Notes: generated by a model from the letters alone, not told the origin. Positions 34,150 through 47,782 are shown, counted from the stretch's first letter. The stretch: 64,000 nt of DNA from Limnanthes douglasii subsp. nivea (GCA_036936605.1 JAUPFV010000005.1:155621195-155685194); one strand, 5' to 3'. A program made the numbers and translations.

Positions 34150-37100
34150 ATTAAACTTAGTCAAGAAATATTTGATGGATCTAATAATTTCAATCTCTGG
34201 AGAATTAAGGTTAAACTTACTGTTGTTATCAACGGTAAATCTACATATGATGATATTGTGGTATTATCTAAAACTCATAGTGGCCTCATATAGAGCGTGG
34301 AAGATGAAGTATTACGAGGGGTATCTGAAAAGCCTATGGCGTTAAGAATATATAATTGATTGGAGGAAATTTATATGAAAAAGTACTTGGAAAACATATT
34401 ATATCTTCAAAACAGCTTTCTACACATTTTATGGATAGTAGCACATAGATACGAAAGAGCCTAGATGATTATAAATTAATCATACTCGACTTAAATGGTG
34501 TGAAAGTGGAATAGGAGGATCAACTAATCATATTTTTGAGCTCTTCAATGAAGGATTATGAGCACTTCATGAACAACATGATATACGGGGTAACTCACTT
34601 ATGATGGTAGAATTCAAAAGCGTCTTGAAATTCAAATATCTTTAAAAGAAAAATGTTCTAATGGGTGATTTTGAAAGATATAGACTGAGTCTAAGGGGTT
34701 GATCATGGAAGAGAGATTCAAGTCAAATAAGATAAAACACTCTCTCAAATTATAAAGAGGCTAAGACTAGTTTAAATTGGGAATGCAAGAAGATATCGTA
34801 TATCATACTAAATTACCCGGAGAAAGGAAAGTATAACTAACCAAACTGAAGTTGGAGATGGTGTAATTCTAATGATTGTGAGTACACTGATTAGTTAATG
34901 ACTTCTTATTTTTAAAGGTATAATGATAAATAAGTATTGGATTCAGGTGCACCATTTTACATGACTTCCAATAAGAATTGGTTTGAAGACCTATGCATGC
35001 TTGATCTAGAAGGTTCATTCTCAAGAATGATGAATCGTGCAATATTAAAAGGATTAGAACGGTATGACTCAAATTGTCTACAAGACTTCAGAGAGTTATT
35101 AACAATGTAAAGTATATATCTAAAGTTAAACGTAATTTTATTTCTAGTAGGATGTTAGATGAGGAAGACTTTACTTATAGAGGTGAGATGATAGACTTAA
35201 GGTCCTGCAAGGCTCCTTTATTGTTATGAAAGATAATATGACTAGTGTTATTTTAGTGTTCATGGTTCTGTAGTAGTAAGGTATGTGTCTACTGTGGTGA
35301 GATATTCTACCAAGTTGAGGCATCATCGGTTAGGGTATTTCAGTGAGAATGAACATAATGAACTAAGTAAACAAGGATTGTTAGTTGTTACAATAGTTCA
35401 TAAGCTGAGGTTTTGTGAAAGCTTTGTTTTGGGTAAGAGCAAGATGGTGAAGTTCATACCAAATAACCAGACATCCAATGAAGTGCTTGATTATATTCAT
35501 TCAAACCTTTGGGGTCCAACATGAGAACCTGTCATAGGTGGTGCAAGGTACTTAATATCACTTATCGATAACTATTTCATGAAAGTATAGGTTTTACTGA
35601 TGAAGTGTTTGTTGCATTTGTGAAGTTGAAGAAGCTTTAGACTCATAATCGCTTGGAATATGTGAAAAATGAGTTCACTAGCTATTATGCAAAACATTTA
35701 ATTTTTAGACACCCAATTGTAAGTGAGACTCCTTAACTAAATAGACTACTGAGAGAATACATAAAACTTTGCTAGAGTCAGTTAGATTTATGCTTTATAT
35801 AGTTGGTGTAGGTCGATGGTTCCATGGACAAGTCACAATAATGGCTACATATATCATCAACACGATTCCATCTATGACGTTTAAGTTTACTTATCATCAA
35901 GAGGCATGAAATAGAGAGAAATCTAAGTTAAAACATTTGAGAATGTTTTGATGTGCTATATACGCATGTGTGAAGTAAGATAATCTTAGTCCAAAATAAC
36001 TTAAATGTTTCTTTTTGGCTATCCAAATAAAAGTAAAAATATATAGGTTATGCTGCCTTAAATATGAACGTCTGAAGGCTTTCATATTCAAGAAATTGGT
36101 TTTCAGTAAGGAGGACATGTCATTGAAGAAGATGATAAATACTCAGCCTAGTATTGTCGATAAGAGATGTGAAGTTGATAATGGATCTGATCAACAAAGA
36201 AAAGTTGGTAATGTTTTTGTCGAAGAATATTTTGGGTCTGGTTTCACTTCGAGAAAAAACAGTTGAGCCGTTGCATAAATTTGAAGCAAAATGAGGTTCT
36301 GGTGTTCCAGAACTTACGGATGATCATATGAGAAAGCAACATGATTTTAACTGTTATGAGTTGGCAAAAGATATGGCAAAAAGACCAAGAAATATCCGTA
36401 TATGTATGATTTTGCTGATATAATTGGTTGTCCATTATTGATTGAAATGCATGTACATGTTCTTGAACCCAGAAGATGTCACGATACTGTCAAAAGCATT
36501 GATAAAGAAAAATAGTTTACGACCATGAAATAAGAACGAGATCTTTCAAGAAGATGAACATCTTGATTCTTGTAAAGCCAACGAATACTTAGAAAGTGGT
36601 TGGGAATAAATGGATATTAAAGTGGAAGCCAATTATTCATGGTGTTCAACTACCCATATACAAGGTTGGGATTATGGCTAAAGGTTTTACATAAAAGCAA
36701 GGTGTGGATTTCAATAAAATTTTATCTTTAGTTGTGAAACAAACCTCCATAAAAGTTTTGTTTTTAATTGTTCTAGATTTGATCTTGACCTTGAGAAAAT
36801 TGATGTTATTATTGCCTTCATTCATATTGAATTGGAAGATAAACTTTACATGTCTCAATCAAAAGGTTTTAAGAGTGAAATAAGGATTATATATATATTT
36901 GTTAAAAGACCCTTCTATGAGCTAAAGGGTTGTTGAGGTAGTAGAATCAAATATTTGATTCTTTTATGAAAATACTAAATATGTTTGTAGTTTCCACAAC
37001 AATTGTGTCTATTATAATGGGGAAATACACATGGATATATAAGTTTTATAGGAGTTATATGTGGATGACATAGTAATAACTATAAGCGATACGAGGAAGA

Positions 37101-38000
37101 TTGAAACGATAAAGACTCTTCAAAAAGAATAACTTGAGATAAAGCATATGAGAGAGCCTAAGAGGATACTTGGTGTTTAGATAAAAAACGAACATGCTAA
37201 AGGGATATTTATTCTTATCTCAACGAGCATATATACATAAAATAATACAAAAGTTCTCGATATTCGAAGCAAAAACGGTTAGAACTTCTATTGGTACCCA
37301 ATTTAAACTTAGTGTCACTTAAACACAAACTTAAGTAATAGATAAGAAGTACATGCTGGAATTATTTTATGTCAATATTATTGATAGTATTATGTATGTT
37401 ATGATTTACACGATACACGCAAATATTTTGAGTAGATTCGTGTTAAATCTAGGGAAGTCGCATTAGCATGCACTCAAATGCATCATGAGATACTTGGAGG
37501 GTTTGGCTGTTGAGAGATGTGTTATAATTAGAAAGATATTGCTAATATAGTGTTAAAAGGGTATATGGACTCTTATTGTTCAGGTTTCCAGGATACAAAG
37601 AAATATAATTAGGTTATATGTTTACTGTGCTTGGAAGAGTAGTTAGATGAAAGTCTTGTATGCAAAAGTTTGTTATGCTATCGTCTACGAACGTCGAGTA
37701 TATGGATAATACAGAAACCATGAAAGAAGTTATTTGACTAAAAGGATTATTGAGTGAACTCACTAGTGTGGATCAAGATGTGTTTATGTTCTATAATAAC
37801 ACTAGTTCCATTCATATAGAAATCTGAAGTTCCATGATTGAACTAAATACTTAAATATTAAGATGCACTTAATTTGAGAAGTGATGGACAATGAGCAAGG
37901 AAAGGTGGCTAAAATTTATAGCGAGTCAAAAACATTGTATGCTCTAACCAAGTTAATGCTAATTTTAAAGCTTATGAGCACGAGAATGGTGCAAGTCAAT
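34150..38000 (+). pseudogene. gag-pol of copia B
   Basis: Gag begins near 34165, with FDGSNNFNLWRIKVKLTV (about 34170-34225). GAG-pre-integrase is the open block 35285-35524, with LRHHRLGYFSENEHNELSKQ, LRFCESFVLGKSKMVKF and a final LDYIHSNLWGPT. Integrase pieces follow to about 36120, including a KIYRLCCLKYERLKAFIFKK-like end. Reverse transcriptase begins near 36590 (VGIMAKGFT, then GVDFNKILS). It holds ELYVDDIVITISDTRKIET at about 37047 and IKHMREPKRILGV at about 37140. RNase H remnants lie at about 37640-37990. Stops and frameshifts are dense throughout, denser than in copia A. Confidence 0.85.
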
Positions 38001-38079
38001 GATACATGTGATCTGGTCTCTAAAAAGTGATACATTATGTGGAACGGATATTGGAGTTAGTATAATCTTATGTGGAGAA

Positions 38080-38770
38080 TTTTTAGGTATAAGCTAGAAG
38101 TAACTCGTCAACTTATGTACATTAGTAGGACTACATGGGCATACTTGGATCTTCTGCGACATGTATTAGGAAAGAAATATTAATACTTTCTAGTGAAGCT
38201 TGAGTTGTGACTTTGTTGCCGAGATGTTTGTTGATTAAGGATTGAGACAAGTTGTCGAAGATTAATGAAAATTGTGTCGAAACATATTGTATTAAGCCGA
38301 AGCAGACTGGTCCGAAACATAATGGCTCAACCAACTTGATATGTAACACCACTCTGATCATAAGTAAGTTGGACTGTAACACCATATTCAGACTCAATCT
38401 GAGTATTCTATTTATTGGATCTCTTATAACAATTATGTATCTTATTTTGGTGTTTTTATATTAATTAGATTCTCTATATAAATTGAATGTTTTATATTAA
38501 TTAGGATTTCTTATTTATGAGGTTTCTCACATAAATAGACTAAGAGTTATTTCAATTGTTGATTAATGGACTTTATTATGGAGCATTTGATGAAGAATTA
38601 AGGGTTTTCTTAAATCTATAAATAGAAAAATATATTGATATGCAATGTGTGATATGATTTTGCGAGTTTTATATTTCCAAAAATAGTTAAATAGCTCTAC
38701 GTACATTAAGAGATAAGTGAGAGAATAGATAAACATTGAAGAGGTGGTTTTGTGAATTGCGTCATCTTTT
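38080..38770 (+). repeat. 3' LTR of copia B, truncated at its right end
   Basis: It matches the 5' LTR from its start through GCGTCATCTTTTT at about 38770. After that the 5' LTR continues for some 120 bp with no counterpart here. Confidence 0.78.
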
Positions 38771-38784
38771 TATATAAAGATATT

Positions 38785-39065
38785 TGTTCGGAGAACATAT
38801 CTAAGTTTCGTTTGGAGAAGATATGGAGATCTTCGTTTGAAGAATATATGGAACTCTTTGTTTAGATAACATATCTAAGTTTCGTTTATAAATATATTCT
38901 GGAAAACACTTAGGAATCATTATTTGGGGAATATATTTGAGTATTGTTCATAAACGTCGTCTAAAAAATATATAGAAATCATATTTTGGATAACATATTT
39001 AAGTGTCGTTTATAAATTTCATCAAGAGAACATATAGAGAGCATCATTTGGAAAATATCATTGCT
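38785..39065. repeat. Degenerate tandem repeat with GAACATATCTAAGTTTCGTTT core
   Basis: Six or more imperfect copies, about 35-50 bp apart, of a unit that combines ACATATCTAAGT with TTCGTTT. Examples are at 38798, 38863 and 38990. The array starts exactly where the copia B LTR breaks off. Confidence 0.65.
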
Positions 39066-40849
39066 ACTAGATGTTATTTATCCCACCTTAATTTGTCACT
39101 CATCTTCAATGATAAATTCATTTTTCTACTATTTTGGAATCTTGGCTTATAACTATATCTTCATCTTACGCCCCATTGAATATCTTACATATATTAAGGA
39201 ACAACATATGTACAAGATAGCCTGAGATAGTAGAGATATTTGTTATCGCAGAACAAGCGTAAAAGATAAAAAAACTGAAGGAATTTGAGTGATTTTAGAA
39301 TTGATGAATTCTTGAGAGAGAGTCGCGAAAAAAATATTGAGAGAAATAATGAGAGTTGGGAGAAACTTATGAAAACTTATATTCTATTTTGAGAAGTTTG
39401 AGGTAAGTGAAGCTTAAATTTCTATGTACATCGCTTCAACATACAATTTACTTGAACCGACGAAGTTTTCTCAGGAAATGTCTAACCCTAATTGGGTTAA
39501 GGGAATGTACGCACAACATTACATGATCTTATTTGTTGTAACCATAGTCAGCATTTACCAGTCCAAATCCAAAAAAATCTAATCTCATGTTAGGAGAATC
39601 AAAGTTAGCATTTTCAGATAAAGGACTTACTCTGATACCAAAATAAAATATGAAAAGAAAGACACATTTTGATTTAGAAGCTTTTAAGGTATTTTATTCT
39701 ATATCAATGATTGAATAATTTTTTATTATTATATAAAATATATAAAGGTTAAGGATTTGTCTCACGCAAGCATTTGGATCACCAAGATTAACCTTACCCT
39801 ACATTGTACTATGTACCTTAAGGAATAATATTATCTGTAAAAACAATTACGCTTAACAACTTCACAAATAAAAATGTTGTAATATTTCATGAAGTTAAGC
39901 TTCAATTATAGTTATTGGGCTTGAGTCTAATTCTTTAATTATATGTTGAGAGTTTTGTGGACTCATTTACCCGTGATCCAAAACATAAATAAAATTTTCT
40001 TTGAGTACTCTATAGACACAAAATTACTCGTTTAGCCACAAGTTATTTTTTCGAATCATCATCATTTGAGTTCAACTTTTATTTCTTGCTTAAGATTTTA
40101 TTTTCAGCTGGCTCCGATTCTTGTAACCTTTCATATCTTTTCGAAGTGTACAACTACTCTTTCTTAATTTGATTTCTCATGATTCGTATATAAAATGTAA
40201 TTTGTATCGAGTGTCTTTGTAATTGTTTTTAGTTGTTGCATCTATAAAATTATAATTATATCTACTACCCGCACACGTAGGATTGTCATAACTCCAACCA
40301 CGTAAAATTTTGTGTTCATGTTTTATTTTTGATAATTGTAGAGCTATTAGTTTTCTAAAATAAAAAAATTGGTCCAAAAATTTGATTTTTTATGGAAAGA
40401 CACGTTATAGATTTATTCCCTAAAAATTATGCGTGTCATGATGCTTCAACTTTAAACTTACCACTAACCGATCCATCATTTTAAGATCGTCTTCAATACT
40501 CTTTATATTACTTACACTCATAGCAAATATAAAAACCATGGCTAAAAAAGAAAATGTTTCCAACAAATCATTTGTAAAGTAATTCATATATACCTACCTG
40601 ATTTTAGATTGATTTCTTTATAAGAGTGGTTACCCAATATCTAAAATATATCATTATTTTTTTAACGAATTAATAATTGTTATATATATATATAGCTAGA
40701 GAGTTGGAATAAAAGAAGGAATCTACAAATTCAACTTAAAAGAATTTAATCTGTATTTACAAAGATATAAATACACTTCGGGGCATTCTGTAACTAGAAC
40801 AAATTTTCATTTTACTGAACATCAACTAAAAAGTGAATCAGTGATATTA
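39066..40849. other. Intergenic region; possible copia PBS remnant on minus strand
   Basis: No gene is recognised. At about 39630-39642 the minus strand reads TTGGTATCAGAGT, a near-perfect initiator-Met PBS. This suggests a decayed minus-strand retroelement with its LTR on the right. Confidence 0.35.
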
Positions 40850-41174
40850 AAATATGGTTCTTCCAAAAAGCAGCTTCAAAATATGCTTGTATAGGGGTTG
40901 TGCAGTCCTCACATGATTTACCCCTCTCAAATTTTGTAGAGAGAGTTAGTAATTTGTGCTTTGTATTGAAACTATTAAAACTCATATGATCTTCAAACTT
41001 CCTTCTTTCTTTATTTTTTACTTTTGTTTCCTCTCAATCTTGTACAGCACATTATTTCACAAGTGATTCCAAAACTTAACTTCTTATGAAGTAATAATAC
41101 CACATCAAAAAGTTCTGTAACGCTATAGTACATACTAAATACCAATATCAATAAAAGAAATTACATTAAAGTTT

Positions 41175-41546
41175 TTATTTATAATAGAGGACCGGCATGT
41201 TCTTACCAATGTCCCAAACACCACCTTCTTTCACATACTGTAAATATCTAGCAAACTCAGGTTTAGCAGTCGATTTCTTCTTTCCAAACAAGCTAAACAA
41301 AGGATGTCGTCCATTACACGTTTTTTTCTTTGATTCATTAACATCGTTAAGCTTCTTCGATGATGACCCGCATAGTTTTTCGACACAAAAAATATCACGT
41401 GTAGATTTTTTTGATGAGCCAAATAATTTTGCAGACACACTCTTCGATCTTCGTAATTCTCCGTCTACCACCGGAACTAAGAACGGGTCTTCGTCCAACC
41501 GTTCGTATCCGGACCAGGGTCTTCTTGTGCTTAAGGCTCTAAGCAT
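41175..41546 (-). CDS. Small basic plant protein of unknown function, copy B (123 aa)
   Basis: An intact frame from ATG at 41546, paralogous to copy A. It shares the STRRPWSGYERLDEDPFL start, the LRRSKSVSAKLFGSSKKS middle, the HPLFSLFGKKKSTAKPEF stretch and the RYLQYVKEGGVWDIGKN end. Differences are clustered in the central Ser/Lys region: Arg to Thr at 49, Pro to Ser, His to Leu, Asn to Asp, Ser to Cys and one inserted Arg. The ends are almost unchanged, as expected if the ends are functional. No domain with known activity was recognised. It lies 10.5 kb from copy A, with copia B in between. Confidence 0.85.
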   Translation of the reverse strand: MLRALSTRRPWSGYERLDEDPFLVPVVDGELRRSKSVSAKLFGSSKKSTRDIFCVEKLCGSSSKKLNDVNESKKKTCNGRHPLFSLFGKKKSTAKPEFARYLQYVKEGGVWDIGKNMPVLYYK

Positions 41547-41609
41547 GTTTTTGCTTTCTTATTTACTGAAATGATTGTGTGTGTTTAAATTTTGCAGTTG
41601 TAATGGGGG

Positions 41610-41616
41610 ATTTATA
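41610..41616 (-). promoter_or_regulatory. TATA box of gene copy B
   Basis: The minus strand reads GGTATAAATCCCCC, with TATAAAT 64 bases before the ATG. It is conserved with copy A in the surrounding CTACAAAGT...ATCCCCCAT. Confidence 0.65.
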
Positions 41617-41780
41617 CCACTTTGTAGATAGCGGTGGGTGAGAAACTGTGAAGAAGGAGAAGAATACAACAAAATTATAAACAATTATTACTTTAGTTGA
41701 TTGCTACTTTATGAAGTCATTGTATTGTATATATGACCTTTAACTATTCTTATTTTCTCAAATTTTGCATTAAACTATTT

Positions 41781-42904
41781 TTTTTCTGACATAAACCTCC
41801 TATTATGTTTTTTTTTTCTTTTTTTAACTAGTATTTTTTTTCTTAGTGCAATAAATGCGTATAGGATAAACTCTCAATCTGATGCACTAGTCTGCAAACC
41901 AACGCCAGAAATAATGTGACAGACTCAGCCGAGAAAGCGTATGTAGAGGGACTCGAACTCATAACTTTTTTTAAGTAGTATTATACGATTGGGGTTTTTG
42001 TCCTCAATAGGTTTTTTATTATTTAATTTTTGAATTATTAGTTTTTTTTTATAAATAATTATAAAAACTAATAATAGTTAAAGTTTTAACTTACATTTAA
42101 CCACCACAATTATTTAAACTGAAACTTAATTACGGTAAATTAACGCAGTCAATTAATACTTGACGAGAGATCGCACTAGATAATCAGAGTGTGATTTTAT
42201 TTTTTCTTAAAAAAAAATTAACCGAAAAGTACACAAAGTGAGATTTCTTTTTTCTTAAACAAAAAAATGACACAAAGTACACCAAATGGAGGCTCTAGAT
42301 TCGTCTTTTTAATCAACGGGGTAAATCTTCCATTTAATTCATAATTTTTTCATCCAAGGGATTATGCTCCTTTCATGAACATAGAAGCATATTGATTAGT
42401 TTTCGACTAACCAATTACTACACTTTAAATCGAACAAGAGTTTAACATACACATTCGGTTCCAGTAGTAACAAACACACTTATCTTTAGTTATACTCAAA
42501 TTTTAGGTTCGAGTAGACTTCCACATCAAAATACGGTTGAGCATCCAGCCACATAGAGAGTCAGAAGTTTCAGCTCTTTATGTTTCGGCTTACTCACATA
42601 TTTTCCAAGTGAAAGCTTTCGGAACTGATCTTGCCGCAATCACTTTGAGCTTATACTTAACAATTCTCCATATATGCTTTCTATGGCTCCAGCATCTATT
42701 ACCCTGATGATCCAACTACTCAACAGAGATAAATTATTCATCTACATCTTTACAATGATCAAGGCTCATGCAATCCGTGAACTCTGTCGCAACAATCTTT
42801 CCATACGCACCAATCCGTGAACCTTCTACATCCAAGATTGTTGCTCTATAATTTTGAACATCACAAACCTTTGATCCATCAAAATTTTGGTAAATACCAA
42901 ATTG
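41781..42904. other. Intergenic region without recognised gene
   Basis: It includes a stretch at 42460-42860 that is less AT-rich than its surroundings. Minus-strand frames there are broken by stops and match nothing I recognise. Confidence 0.4.
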
Positions 42905-43190
42905 ATTAAGGAATTTCCTCTTAAGAATATTGTAAAAAAATTAGGCTAGAAATGATCAAGAGCAATTGTGAAGTTAGTTTGATTAATCAAATAATCAACC
43001 CTTTAGACTATTTTACCCTTTAACCATCATGGGTATTCCAGTAATAAATTGTGAAGTTAGTTTGATTAATATTTTTCTAATATCTTTAAGTACTTTCAAT
43101 CATATCACCTCATTTACTTGTTGTATGAGCTGAGAGTTAACATCTTTTTTTGTGCTTTTATCCTTTACCGGCGTCATTAATTAATAATTG
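42905..43190 (-). repeat. 3' LTR of gypsy B (partial)
   Basis: Shared words with 49470-49850 are TTCCTCTT.AGAATAT, AATCAAATAATCAAC, CATGGGTATTC, TATCTTTAAGTACTTTC and TTTTATGCTTTTAT-like. About 130 bp with the TATA box, present in the other LTR, is missing here. Confidence 0.65.
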
Positions 43191-46100
43191 TATCGACTTC
43201 TTCTTCATGTGCTACTCAATACTTATATTTTGTCGATGCTTTTGTAAGTAATTCAACAAAATGATTTATCTTACATTATGAATCTTTAACTTTCTCAACA
43301 AAAAAAAAGATAATGATGTCCTAGATACATATAACCTTATTAGAATTCCGCTTAGTCTTTAAAGTTATCAATATGTTTAAAAATATTATCAAAACAAGAA
43401 AGATAAAAGTCATATTCTAATTCTACGCCAGCTATCCTATTTGTTATATATTATATATATTAATTCTAATTCTATGTCAGTCGTCCTATTTGCTAAATAT
43501 TATATATATATAATATAATATTTAAAATAAAGTAATTGAAAATATCACATCATATAGTTATAATAATTTATGACGATGCCTTTTTCGTATCATCATCACT
43601 ATATTCTTATTTAATCGAGTATTTTGATGACAAATTCTACCCACGTTGTTTACTTTACTATGAATAATCTTATCCTATCAGCATATTTGCATGGATTTAA
43701 ACACTAAATATATAATAAAAAGTACAATTATTATTATTTTTAAATTAACTTTATCGTGACTTATATTCGCCTATAATTTTAATTAAATTTGTATTAATTT
43801 TAAAACAAATGAATAAATTACATCAGTAACATGTATTATACCAATAAATTTCTGACACGCTAGTCATTGTATCTAAACCATTCATCTCATTTTAAATCAA
43901 TGTCTATCATTCACTTATGTCTTCTATATAAATTTAGTGAACTTTTTAATTTCATTTTTTTCCAATTTTTCATCTTTCATAGCATATCTATTAAACTTGT
44001 TTCTATAATTACTTTATACTACTCTCGGCTTTTAATTTTTGTAATTGACCGTATATCCATTCCTTTCGCTTGAGGTAAAAAATCTCATTCTTAATTCTAT
44101 TAAATATCATCATTCATCATTTTGTATTTTGTTATCCATCTACTAGGTAAAATATTAATAGTTAAATAATGGGATTATGACAAAAATCTATTAAATTCTC
44201 AAAATGACCATCGCAATGGTCAATCTGAAGACGATATTATTTTACCTAAAGTTGTTTGACGCCAAAAAAATTATACTCTTCCTATTATTTTAGAACAAAG
44301 TATCTCAAACCCTTAAAAAATCAATATATTCCTTCTTATTGGCCTAAAAGCTAATACAAATATGTCATCATCTTCTAATCAACACACAATCAACTAGCGA
44401 ATACTGACTAGTATATTTGTTGCATCTATCTTGTAAAAATACTATTTAAGATTCCCAACATTATGTGTGAATATTAGTTCCGTTTTTTATTACTTTAATG
44501 CTTCTAAAAAGCATAAGTATAATTTTATTGGCATCATTGACCATTATTATAAGTAATGTTTTACGTATGAATGTCAAATGGGAGTCTAAATCTTCACAGC
44601 TTATTGAAGATACTGAAAGAAGATAAAGAAGAAGGATTGTATTCATATGTTACTATTTTTTTCCATATTTAAATATTTATAATATATATTAATCGTATGT
44701 TATATTTGAACCTTCCTGCTTAATCAGTTTTAAAAAAATAAAGCTCAGAGCCATTTCCCAACAAAAACTCCTACTGCGATCTTTGTTTCGTCCAATAGAA
44801 GGATTATATATTTCTAATAACTATGGTATAATGGAAGTTAGTATCAAAACTTTCGAATTTCAAAACAATTACACGAATACTTTAAAGAGTCTTATTAGAT
44901 AAGAATCTTAATGAGATATTGAGGTTAACATTTTTGAACACCAAGGAACAAAACAATTCAAATAGAAAGAAATCAAACTATCTAAAGAAAAAATAATTAA
45001 ACCACATGCCTAACATATATAAAAAAAATGGTGCACTGGTACCTGTGCCAACTCCTCCAAAAGCCAAAAACATTTGATAAAAAGAAAAAATTATTGACAA
45101 CTCTTCCTCAAATAAAATTACTCCTCCAAACCAAAAAACAAACCAACAGTTACTAATAATTCTTCTTTTTTGTTGGTTCAAACAATCTTCACTATCGTAA
45201 GGACTAACGTATTGATTTTAATAGATATCTCCAATGTTTACCGCTAATAATAAAAATATTCATTATCAACTACCTTTGGAGGTGATTCTTTTATATTAAA
45301 CCATCGGTCTTTTGTTGGTCGTTTTGCTCTCAATAGTCATAAGCAATACTCTTCTACTCTTACCAATGTTCAACTTCTCCAACGTCAAATAGAACTTTAA
45401 ATTGAGGTATAAAATTTTACTAACTTATGTCCACCATATTCTCCTTAATAATACTGAATTATAATTTTTCTCAGAACTACTTTGTAGAGTTCGCTCAACT
45501 CTACCATACTTGCTAGTAGATAATTTTCATCTGATAAACTAATACTTTTAAGTGATTTATCAATCCCGCATCTTTACTTTAGATAATGATCATTATAATT
45601 ACAAAGTAATAAATCGAGCTAACCTTTTGGACAAATGGAAGCATAATGAAAATAAATGGTTAAAAGATAAATAGGATATTGAAAAATATGTAACATCAAA
45701 GGATAAAAGAATTATCAAACTCCAACTTCCAACAATCAATTGGAAGAATAAAACACCAAACTTAAATATAAATTAAAAAATATTTAAAAGGGTAAAGATA
45801 TTAACGTTGAAAAGATTAAGAAAAGCTTGACTGGAAAAGTTTTAGATGATGCAATGAGAGTTGTAAAAGAACGTTGTATACCGATGTTAACGTAAATACT
45901 TGATCACAACAAACCTAAGACAATCTTCATATGTATGACTATATTGGAACTATCTTCCCGGAAAGTACTAGAATATTTGTCGCATATTTACTTATCACGG
46001 TGATGTTATTGTTGATTCTTACAAGGCTCTTAGCTTCTTTCAGAATTGGAACTTCTATTTCTGATGATGTTACTACTAAGTGAAACAAAACTCTAATTCA

Positions 46101-47090
46101 CATACAAATGATAGTTAATAAATGATATTCAAACATTACTTCTTCTTCTAACATTTTATCAAAATGTAACTAATCTTGCCGACGTCGCTTTACTATGACC
46201 ATATGTTGTATATTATAATTTCTTATCATATTTGGAAAGTAGTGTGGCCTGTTATATTTTTCAGTAGGGATTTATTTATAGTCATGTTCTCTTTAATTGG
46301 ACATCTGTTAGTGTACACTTTATCAGCTAAGATTGGCTTATTATAATTTTCTAACTCATGTAACTTTTTTATTTTATGAAAATTATCGATGTAAAACGTA
46401 TGTTATAATGTTTTATTTGTATTGTTAACCGTTGGTTGGAACACACAAATTAGTAACAACCGTTGATTAAACATTGCTTTGAATGATATAATTATGTAAT
46501 ACAAATTGATAACTATTATATGAATATATACTGATCAATAATATTCTAACATTTGACACTTTTTTATAGTATAAAATTTAATTCATAATGGTTATGTCGG
46601 TACCAAAATATAGGAATCAATAAGCTTTCCTATTGCAACATTCAAAATGGTTAAAACTTAAAAACTAATGATACTAGTAAAGCACTTGACAGAGATCATA
46701 CTTATTAACTCTATATTAACAAATACCATTTGCAAAGAAACCTCACGAATAGAAATCATCACTTTAATCGTCAAAACTCATTAAATTTGAAACTTCAAAG
46801 CATCTTAGTAATGGTTGTGTATTTTTTCTTTGACATGGAATTCCATCAAGGACAATGCATTTTGTAATTTACAAACATAATATTCAATATTTTAATTCAT
46901 ATGACGATAAAACATCATCATTTAATAAACAACTATTATCTTCTACATGACCACACTTTGCTAAAATACTTGCTCAAACGCAACCTTTTTCAACCCTTTT
47001 TTTTATTTCTTTTACCAGTTCCAAATATATTTAACTGATTGAATTACTCAAAAAATACCATCAAACAATTAAGAACTTTAATAACCAATT
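43191..47090. other. AT-rich interior of gypsy B, no recognisable gene
   Basis: I see no conserved motif on either strand. A roughly 55-bp imperfect direct repeat (TTCTAATTCTA.G.CAG...CCTATTTG) occurs at about 43410-43500. Confidence 0.4.
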
Positions 47091-47111
47091 AAAAGACTTT
47101 TTCCTTTACAA

Positions 47112-47235
47112 ATTCAAGCTAATTTTATCCCAACTAACATGACTTCATATTTGGCCTCGTAATTAGTAGTGAGGAATTTGATCTTAATTTCATATCCTCC
47201 TAGAACCATTAGAATAACATTGGCTTCACAACCAT
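47112..47235 (-). pseudogene. Fragment of archaeal-type RNase H of gypsy B
   Basis: The minus strand reads EANVILMVLGGYEIKIKF, then TTNYEAKYEVMLVGIKLA and a stop. This matches the NNEAEYEALLAGLRLA signature of the second RNase H of Tat elements, also present in gypsy A. Confidence 0.65.
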
Positions 47236-47782
47236 TTACATTTGAAACTCATCAGCTTGAAGATCTCATATTTTTTTGTATCTTTCAAGTCAATTATCAT
47301 TAGTTCAAATCAACTCCTTGTCTTTATCATGAGTTTAATATTGAATTTCACACTTACCTAAACAACTAGCCATATTATTATAAAATCATTTTTTGAAACA
47401 TAAATTTCTTTAATTTATTATTTTCAACATCACTCTATTTTACCAATATTATGGATTTAAAATATTGATCCATCAGTATGCCCCCGAATACCATTGTCAA
47501 TACTAACATACTTATACTTTTCCATAAACCACATATTTGATACATTGATGATGAGATTAGGTAATTTCATCCATTCTGTGTAACTAAGGTCACACTAAAA
47601 TTATATTATAAGAACTCGAAGCACTGAATATCATAAATAATATAATTATAGTTTTTTATGTTTTTTATTTCCCGAGACACGATTAAATTCACTTTTCCGA
47701 TGCAATCAGTCGATCGGCAAGTAAAACTTACTAAATTCATCTCAGTCTTCTTAAAGGGTGAAACTCGTATCATTCGTTCATA

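Larger units (their letters stand above)
33120..38775 (+). mobile_element. Copia element B with two diverged LTRs
   Basis: It has LTRs at 33120-33900 and 38080-38770. The internal order is gag, GAG-pre-integrase, integrase, reverse transcriptase, RNase H, all on the plus strand. The LTRs share long collinear stretches but differ heavily, so this is an old insertion. It lies between the two copies of the small gene. Confidence 0.88.
40850..41780. repeat. Segmental duplication unit B (partner at about 30370-31200)
   Basis: Same content, order and orientation as unit A: 3' flank, ORF, TATA box and upstream region. The 3' flank here has an extra block of about 100 bp near 41000-41100. Confidence 0.85.

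Noticed and set aside
33892..34164. Minus-strand 90-aa frame
   Set aside because: Lies across the copia B LTR/gag leader on the opposite strand with no recognisable motif.
41945..41965. GGGACTCGAACTC resembling a tRNA T-arm
   Set aside because: No acceptor stem, D-arm or anticodon arm could be folded around it.
42460..42860. Possible host exon on the minus strand (frame with LDHCKDV and RSVPKAFTWK)
   Set aside because: Interrupted by several stops and not recognised; kept as unannotated intergenic sequence.
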